Assembly: GCA_964502775.1 (NCBI GenBank)
Contig: CAZCYE010000068.1
Location: forward strand, 1 to 9,142
DNA length: 9,142 nt
From: CAZCYE01 sp964502775
GTDB taxonomy: Bacteria; Actinomycetota; Acidimicrobiia; IMCC26256; PALSA-555
Direction of reading: 5' to 3'
Shown: positions 6,701 to 9,142 of the stretch, piece by piece
Layout of the letters: every line of letters begins with the position of its first letter
Position numbering within the stretch: the first letter of the stretch is position 1
Made by a program: the position numbers and the translations under genes
Notes under the pieces: model-generated
The model's input: only the letters and a program-made list of their open reading frames with translations
Databases searched by the model: none
What the model was told of the DNA's origin: nothing

Positions 6701-6706
6701 TATCCT
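6701..6706 (+). promoter_or_regulatory. Putative -10 element (TATCCT) of a leaderless nadE promoter
   Basis: TATCCT fits TANNNT and ends six bases before the GTG start of nadE at 6713, placing the expected transcription start at or beside the first base of the start codon. No Shine-Dalgarno sequence precedes the GTG, which agrees with leaderless translation, a common mode in actinobacteria. No clear -35 is visible. Confidence 0.5.
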
Positions 6707-6712
6707 TGGGTC

Positions 6713-8422
6713 GTGGCTCCCCTGCGCGTCGCGGCGGCCCAGCTGGACCTCGTGGTCGGTGACCTCGAGCACAATGCGGCCAAAATCCTGGACGCCTACG
6801 AGCAGGCCGAGCGCGCGGGCTGCGATCTGGTGGCCTTTCCCGAGCTCGCCGTCACCGGGTACCCGCCCGAGGACCTGCTGTTGCGTCCGTCGTTCGTGAG
6901 CCAGTCGGTCGAGGCGCTTGAGAAGCTCGCGGCGCGCACGGGACGGGCGGCCGCGGTCATCGGGTTCCCCGAACCGGATCGTGACCTGTACAACTCGGCC
7001 GCGGTCTGTGCCCAGGGCAAGGTGATCGGCGTCTACCGCAAGCATCTCCTGCCCAACTACTCCGTCTTCGACGAGGCGCGGTACTTCGAGCCCTCCACCC
7101 AGGACGGCCCCCTGTTCGTGATCGGCGGGGTGCGCGTCGCGATCTCGATCTGCGAGGACGCATGGAGCCCGGCCGGTCCGATCCTCACCCAAGCCGCCGG
7201 CGGCGCCGAGCTCGTGGTCAACATCAACGCCTCGCCCTACTACGCCGGGCGGCTGCGGGAGCGCGCGCAGATGCTCGCGACGCGCGCCGCGGATGCGTCG
7301 GTGCCCCTGGTCTACGTGAACCTCGTGGGGGGTCAGGACGAGCTCGTGTTCGACGGCGCGTCGATGGTGTTCGGCGAGGACGGTCATCTCGTCGCCCGAG
7401 CCAAGCAGTTCGTGGAGGATCTGCTCGTGATCGACCTCGACGTCCGACCGGCGTTTCGCAAGCGGGCTCGCGATCCCCGGGGCCGTGTGCACCGGGCCCC
7501 GCTTCCCGAGGTGCACGTGAGCGATCGTCAGCTCGTCGCCGGCCGTGGGCCGGCTCGCGTCGAGCCGCTCCTCGACCCGGTCCGCGAGGTGTACGAGGCA
7601 CTGGTGCTCGGTACCCGCGACTACGCGACCAAGAACGGGTTCTCGGACGTGCTCGTCGGGCTCTCCGGCGGGATCGATTCGTCGCTCGTTGCGACGGTGG
7701 CCGCCGATGCGCTCGGGCCCGAGCACGTGACCGGTGTGCTCATGCCGTCGCGGTTCTCCAGCCACGGGAGTGTGGCCGATGCGCTCACGCTTGCCGACCG
7801 GCTGGGGATTCGGACGCTCACCGTGCCGATCGAGCCTGCGCACGCGGCGTTCCTCGAGATGCTGGCCCACCCGTTCGCCGACACCGAGCCGGGGTTGGCC
7901 GAGGAGAACCTCCAGGCCCGGGTGCGCGGCACGATCCTCATGACCCTCTCGAACAAGTTCGGCTGGCTCGTGCTCACCACCGGCAACAAGTCGGAGATGG
8001 CCACCGGGTACTCCACGCTGTACGGCGACATGGCCGGCGGATTCGCGGTCATCAAGGACGTGCCCAAGACACTGGTCTACGCCTTGGCCCGTGACCGTAA
8101 CGAGCGCGCCGGGCGTGACCTCGTGCCCGCCGAGGTGCTCGACAAGCCGCCGAGTGCCGAGTTGCGCCCCGGTCAACGCGACAGCGACTCGCTGCCTCCC
8201 TACGAGGTCCTCGATCCGATCGTGGAGGGCTACGTGGAGGCGGACAAGTCGGTGGCCGACCTCGAGGCCGAAGGCCACGACCCGGAGATCGCCCGGGCCG
8301 TCGCCCGGCTCGTGGACCGCAACGAGTACAAGCGCCGACAGGCCCCCCCGGGAGTGCGGGTGTCACCCAAGGCGTTCGGCAAGGATCGCCGACTTCCCAT
8401 CACGAGCCGCTGGCCCGGCTGA
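6713..8422 (+). CDS. nadE: Glutamine-dependent NAD(+) synthetase
   Basis: This 569-residue enzyme catalyses the last step of NAD synthesis, amidating nicotinate adenine dinucleotide with ammonia taken from glutamine and using ATP. The N-terminal glutaminase is of the nitrilase type, with its triad visible: Glu44 in AFPELAVTGYPPEDLL, Lys110 in YRKHLLPNY and Cys147 in AISICEDAW. The C-terminal synthetase begins near residue 285 and has the ATP-pyrophosphatase P-loop LSGGIDSS (317-324). LTTGNKSEMATGYSTLYGDM (421-440) and GGFAVIKDVPKTLVYALA (442-459) follow; this is the NaAD-binding and conserved core region. The length fits the shorter two-domain bacterial class rather than the roughly 680-residue mycobacterial form. 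I chose GTG 6713 because homologues begin close to PLRVAAAQ, and a TATCCT box six bases upstream implies a leaderless message. It is divergent from glnE, and both proteins deal with glutamine. Confidence 0.97.
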   Translation: MAPLRVAAAQLDLVVGDLEHNAAKILDAYEQAERAGCDLVAFPELAVTGYPPEDLLLRPSFVSQSVEALEKLAARTGRAAAVIGFPEPDRDLYNSAAVCAQGKVIGVYRKHLLPNYSVFDEARYFEPSTQDGPLFVIGGVRVAISICEDAWSPAGPILTQAAGGAELVVNINASPYYAGRLRERAQMLATRAADASVPLVYVNLVGGQDELVFDGASMVFGEDGHLVARAKQFVEDLLVIDLDVRPAFRKRARDPRGRVHRAPLPEVHVSDRQLVAGRGPARVEPLLDPVREVYEALVLGTRDYATKNGFSDVLVGLSGGIDSSLVATVAADALGPEHVTGVLMPSRFSSHGSVADALTLADRLGIRTLTVPIEPAHAAFLEMLAHPFADTEPGLAEENLQARVRGTILMTLSNKFGWLVLTTGNKSEMATGYSTLYGDMAGGFAVIKDVPKTLVYALARDRNERAGRDLVPAEVLDKPPSAELRPGQRDSDSLPPYEVLDPIVEGYVEADKSVADLEAEGHDPEIARAVARLVDRNEYKRRQAPPGVRVSPKAFGKDRRLPITSRWPG

Positions 8423-8423
8423 G

Positions 8424-8439
8424 CGCGCCTCCCGGCGCG
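8424..8439 (+). terminator. Candidate terminator hairpin just after nadE
   Basis: CGCGCC-TCCC-GGCGCG is a perfect, all-G/C six-base-pair stem with a four-base loop, starting two bases after the nadE stop. A second small inverted repeat, CCCG-CTGA-CGGG (8444-8455), follows. There is no T-tract, which is not unusual for high-GC actinobacterial terminators. The position fits, but the call rests on structure alone. Confidence 0.45.
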
Positions 8440-8510
8440 GCCACCCGCTGACGGGAGTCCCCTGCGTTGCCGGTACCCTGGCCTCAGCCGGGTCTCCCAC
8501 CGGTCCCCTC

Positions 8511-8557
8511 CCCGGGCTTCGGGCCCGGTTGCATCCCGGCTTCGGGCCCGGTGGTAT
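8511..8557. repeat. Two-copy tandem repeat of hairpin units, 23-24 bp each
   Basis: Unit one (8511-8534) and unit two (8535-8557) share CCCGG(G)CTTCGGGCCCGGT and differ mainly at their 3' ends (TGCAT versus GGTAT). The first unit folds as CCGGGC, five-base loop, GCCCGG; the second has one base fewer in its left arm. It could act as a terminator for either direction or be an intergenic repeat family. It lies in the nadE/sigma-factor spacer. Confidence 0.7.
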
Positions 8558-8570
8558 CGGGGGCCTGTTC

Positions 8571-8579
8571 TGTGGATAA
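8571..8579. promoter_or_regulatory. Perfect consensus DnaA-box 9-mer
   Basis: TGTGGATAA is the exact reverse complement of the strong DnaA box TTATCCACA. It stands alone, about 140 bp before the sigma-factor start, with no AT-rich stretch or further boxes, so it is not an origin. It may be a DnaA regulatory or titration site, or chance. Confidence 0.35.
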
Positions 8580-8594
8580 GCCTGCTTGACAGGG

Positions 8595-8609
8595 TCCGTA
8601 TGGTACGGA
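8595..8609. promoter_or_regulatory. Inverted repeat TCCGTA-TGG-TACGGA, possible operator over a -10 box
   Basis: A perfect six-base-pair palindrome with a three-base spacer is nested in a wider pair, GGTCCG (8593-8598) and CGGACC (8613-8618). TATGGT (8599-8604), which fits TANNNT, is centred in it. If that is the -10, transcription starts near 8611 and the palindrome is placed to act as an operator. A TTGACA lies at 8586-8591, only seven bases upstream, too close to be its -35. Confidence 0.4.
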
Positions 8610-8616
8610 GTGCGGA

Positions 8617-8669
8617 CCGCTGACCTGCGAGAACAGGTCTGCGGCCCCAGTCCGTTCCCCTGTGGGAAC
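8617..8669 (+). promoter_or_regulatory. Two consecutive hairpins in the presumed sigma-factor 5' leader
   Basis: Hairpin one is CCGC-T-GACCTG, loop CGAGAA (8628-8633), CAGGTC-T-GCGG, spanning 8617-8644: ten base pairs around one T-T mismatch. Hairpin two is GTTCCC-CTGT-GGGAAC (8654-8669), a perfect six-base-pair stem. Both lie between the candidate -10 and the ribosome site, within about 110 bases of leader. I recognise no known riboswitch or RNA family, so a structured regulatory leader is an inference. Confidence 0.4.
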
Positions 8670-8712
8670 TGCCGGATACCCGCCGCCGGGAACGCCGAGA
8701 CGAAAGACGCGA

Positions 8713-8719
8713 AAGGGAG
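8713..8719 (+). promoter_or_regulatory. Ribosome binding site of the sigma-factor gene
   Basis: AAGGGAG precedes GTG 8722, with its AAGG core five bases from the start. This favours 8722 over an in-frame GTG at 8662, which has no purine-rich site and would add 20 residues unlike any sigma-factor N-terminus I know. Confidence 0.6.
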
Positions 8720-8721
8720 CT

Positions 8722-9142
8722 GTGGCCAAGGAGCGCGTCGAGCGCGACGAGGAGGATCTCGTCCGCCTGTATCTCACCGACATCGGGCAGTACCCGCTGC
8801 TCACCAAGGACGACGAGGTCCGGCTGGCCCAGCAGATCGAGACCGGTCTGGGCGCCCTCGACGAGCTGCGCACGGCACCGGCCAAGAAGCTGACCCCGGC
8901 CAAGAAGCGGGAGCTGCGCCGCACGGCACGCGAAGGCGACCATGCCCAGCGGACCTTCGTGCAGTCGAACCTTCGCCTCGTGGTCTCGATCGCCAAGAAG
9001 TATCAGGCGTCAGGCCTGCCGCTGCTCGACCTCATCCAGGAGGGCAACCTCGGGCTCATGCACGCGGTCGAGAAGTTCGACTGGCGCAAGGGCTTCAAGT
9101 TCTCCACCTACGCCACGTGGTGGATCCGCCAGGCGATCACCC
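8722..9142 (+). CDS. Principal-type sigma-70 factor (SigA/RpoD family), N-terminal part
   Basis: The first 140 codons of a primary-type sigma factor, which directs RNA polymerase to housekeeping promoters, are present and the gene continues past the right edge. Region 1.2 is at about 11-40 (DLVRLYLTDIGQYPLLTKDD). Region 2.1 contains VQSNLRLVVSIAKKY (80-94), and region 2.2, which contacts the polymerase clamp, is LLDLIQEGNLGLMHAVEKFD (101-120). Regions 2.3-2.4, which melt and recognise the -10 box, are GFKFSTYATWWIRQAI (124-139). There is no acidic region 1.1, so the N-terminus is short, as in group 2 factors and some actinobacterial primary ones. Residues 52-64 between regions 1.2 and 2 hold a small duplication, PAKK twice, encoded by a repeated CCGGCCAAGAAG. 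SigA, SigB/HrdB-type and other group 1/2 members cannot be separated without the C-terminus. The start is GTG with a good ribosome site. Confidence 0.93.
   Translation, partial: MAKERVERDEEDLVRLYLTDIGQYPLLTKDDEVRLAQQIETGLGALDELRTAPAKKLTPAKKRELRRTAREGDHAQRTFVQSNLRLVVSIAKKYQASGLPLLDLIQEGNLGLMHAVEKFDWRKGFKFSTYATWWIRQAIT

Noticed and set aside
5960..6712. In-frame extension of nadE upstream across the gap
   Set aside because: The frame stays open only because the Ns are read as unknown residues and the region beyond is antisense to glnE. Homology begins at 6713.
6539..8278. Long minus-strand open frame (over 550 codons) opposite nadE
   Set aside because: It runs through the N block, its translation is His/Arg/Gly-rich with no recognisable domain, and it is fully antisense to an unambiguous NAD synthetase. 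It is a GC-rich shadow frame.
8586..8591. TTGACA as the -35 of the sigma-factor promoter
   Set aside because: It is a perfect hexamer, but at 16-18 bp spacing the bases (around 8608-8615) bear no resemblance to a -10, and the TATGGT candidate is only seven bases away.
8423..8721. A known structured RNA gene (tRNA, SRP RNA, 6S or tmRNA) in the nadE/sigma-factor spacer
   Set aside because: I compared the hairpins with the conserved cores I remember for these RNAs and found no match; the hairpins are short and separate.
1..9142. CRISPR array, insertion sequence, integrase or attachment site
   Set aside because: There are no regularly spaced direct repeats with unique spacers, no transposase or recombinase frame, and no tRNA-end duplication. 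The only tandem repeats are the short arrays listed.

Overview
This is GC-rich DNA with strong G/C bias at third codon positions, several GTG starts, a two-domain GlnE and a short-N-terminus primary-type sigma factor. Together these point to an actinobacterium. The look of the sigma factor and NAD synthetase suggests Acidimicrobiia or a relative, but that is an impression, not a measurement. A block of exactly 100 N (6548-6647) shows this is a draft scaffold, possibly a metagenome bin.

Left part (1-3152), probably accessory. Two leftward genes come first: a nucleotidyltransferase-fold protein of unknown role (706-1839) followed by a PrmC-like class I SAM methyltransferase (1-611), which is cut by the window edge inside its NPP(Y/F) motif. 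Divergent from them is a family-4 glycosyltransferase (2001-3152). Its only visible upstream signal is a -10-like box feeding a 20-codon open frame that overlaps the glycosyltransferase start as ATGA. The trio could serve a surface glycan or a modified small molecule, but nothing in the window fixes a substrate.

Middle part (3153-6547), core genes on the minus strand. A G-rich 14-bp tandem repeat and a small hairpin separate the convergent glycosyltransferase and mscL. glnE (3697-6477) is intact, with both adenylyltransferase-fold halves, and is followed 84 bp later by mscL.

Right part (6648-9142), core genes on the plus strand. The N block lies in the glnE/nadE divergent intergenic region and is flanked by near-identical 23-bp sequences, so the break is probably repeat-related. 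nadE (6713-8422) is a complete glutamine-dependent NAD synthetase that looks leaderless. Next comes a gene-free stretch of about 300 bp (8423-8721) holding a terminator-like hairpin, a two-copy hairpin repeat, a perfect DnaA-box 9-mer and three inverted repeats. It leads into the first 140 codons of a principal-type sigma factor that runs off the right edge.

Functionally, GlnE controls glutamine synthetase by adenylylation and NadE consumes glutamine, so the divergent pair links nitrogen status to NAD synthesis. MscL is an osmotic safety valve. I see no CRISPR array, mobile element, tRNA, rRNA or defence locus, and no clear candidate for a novel multi-gene system. The more interesting material is regulatory: the intergenic repeats, the sigma-factor leader and the short coupled open frames.
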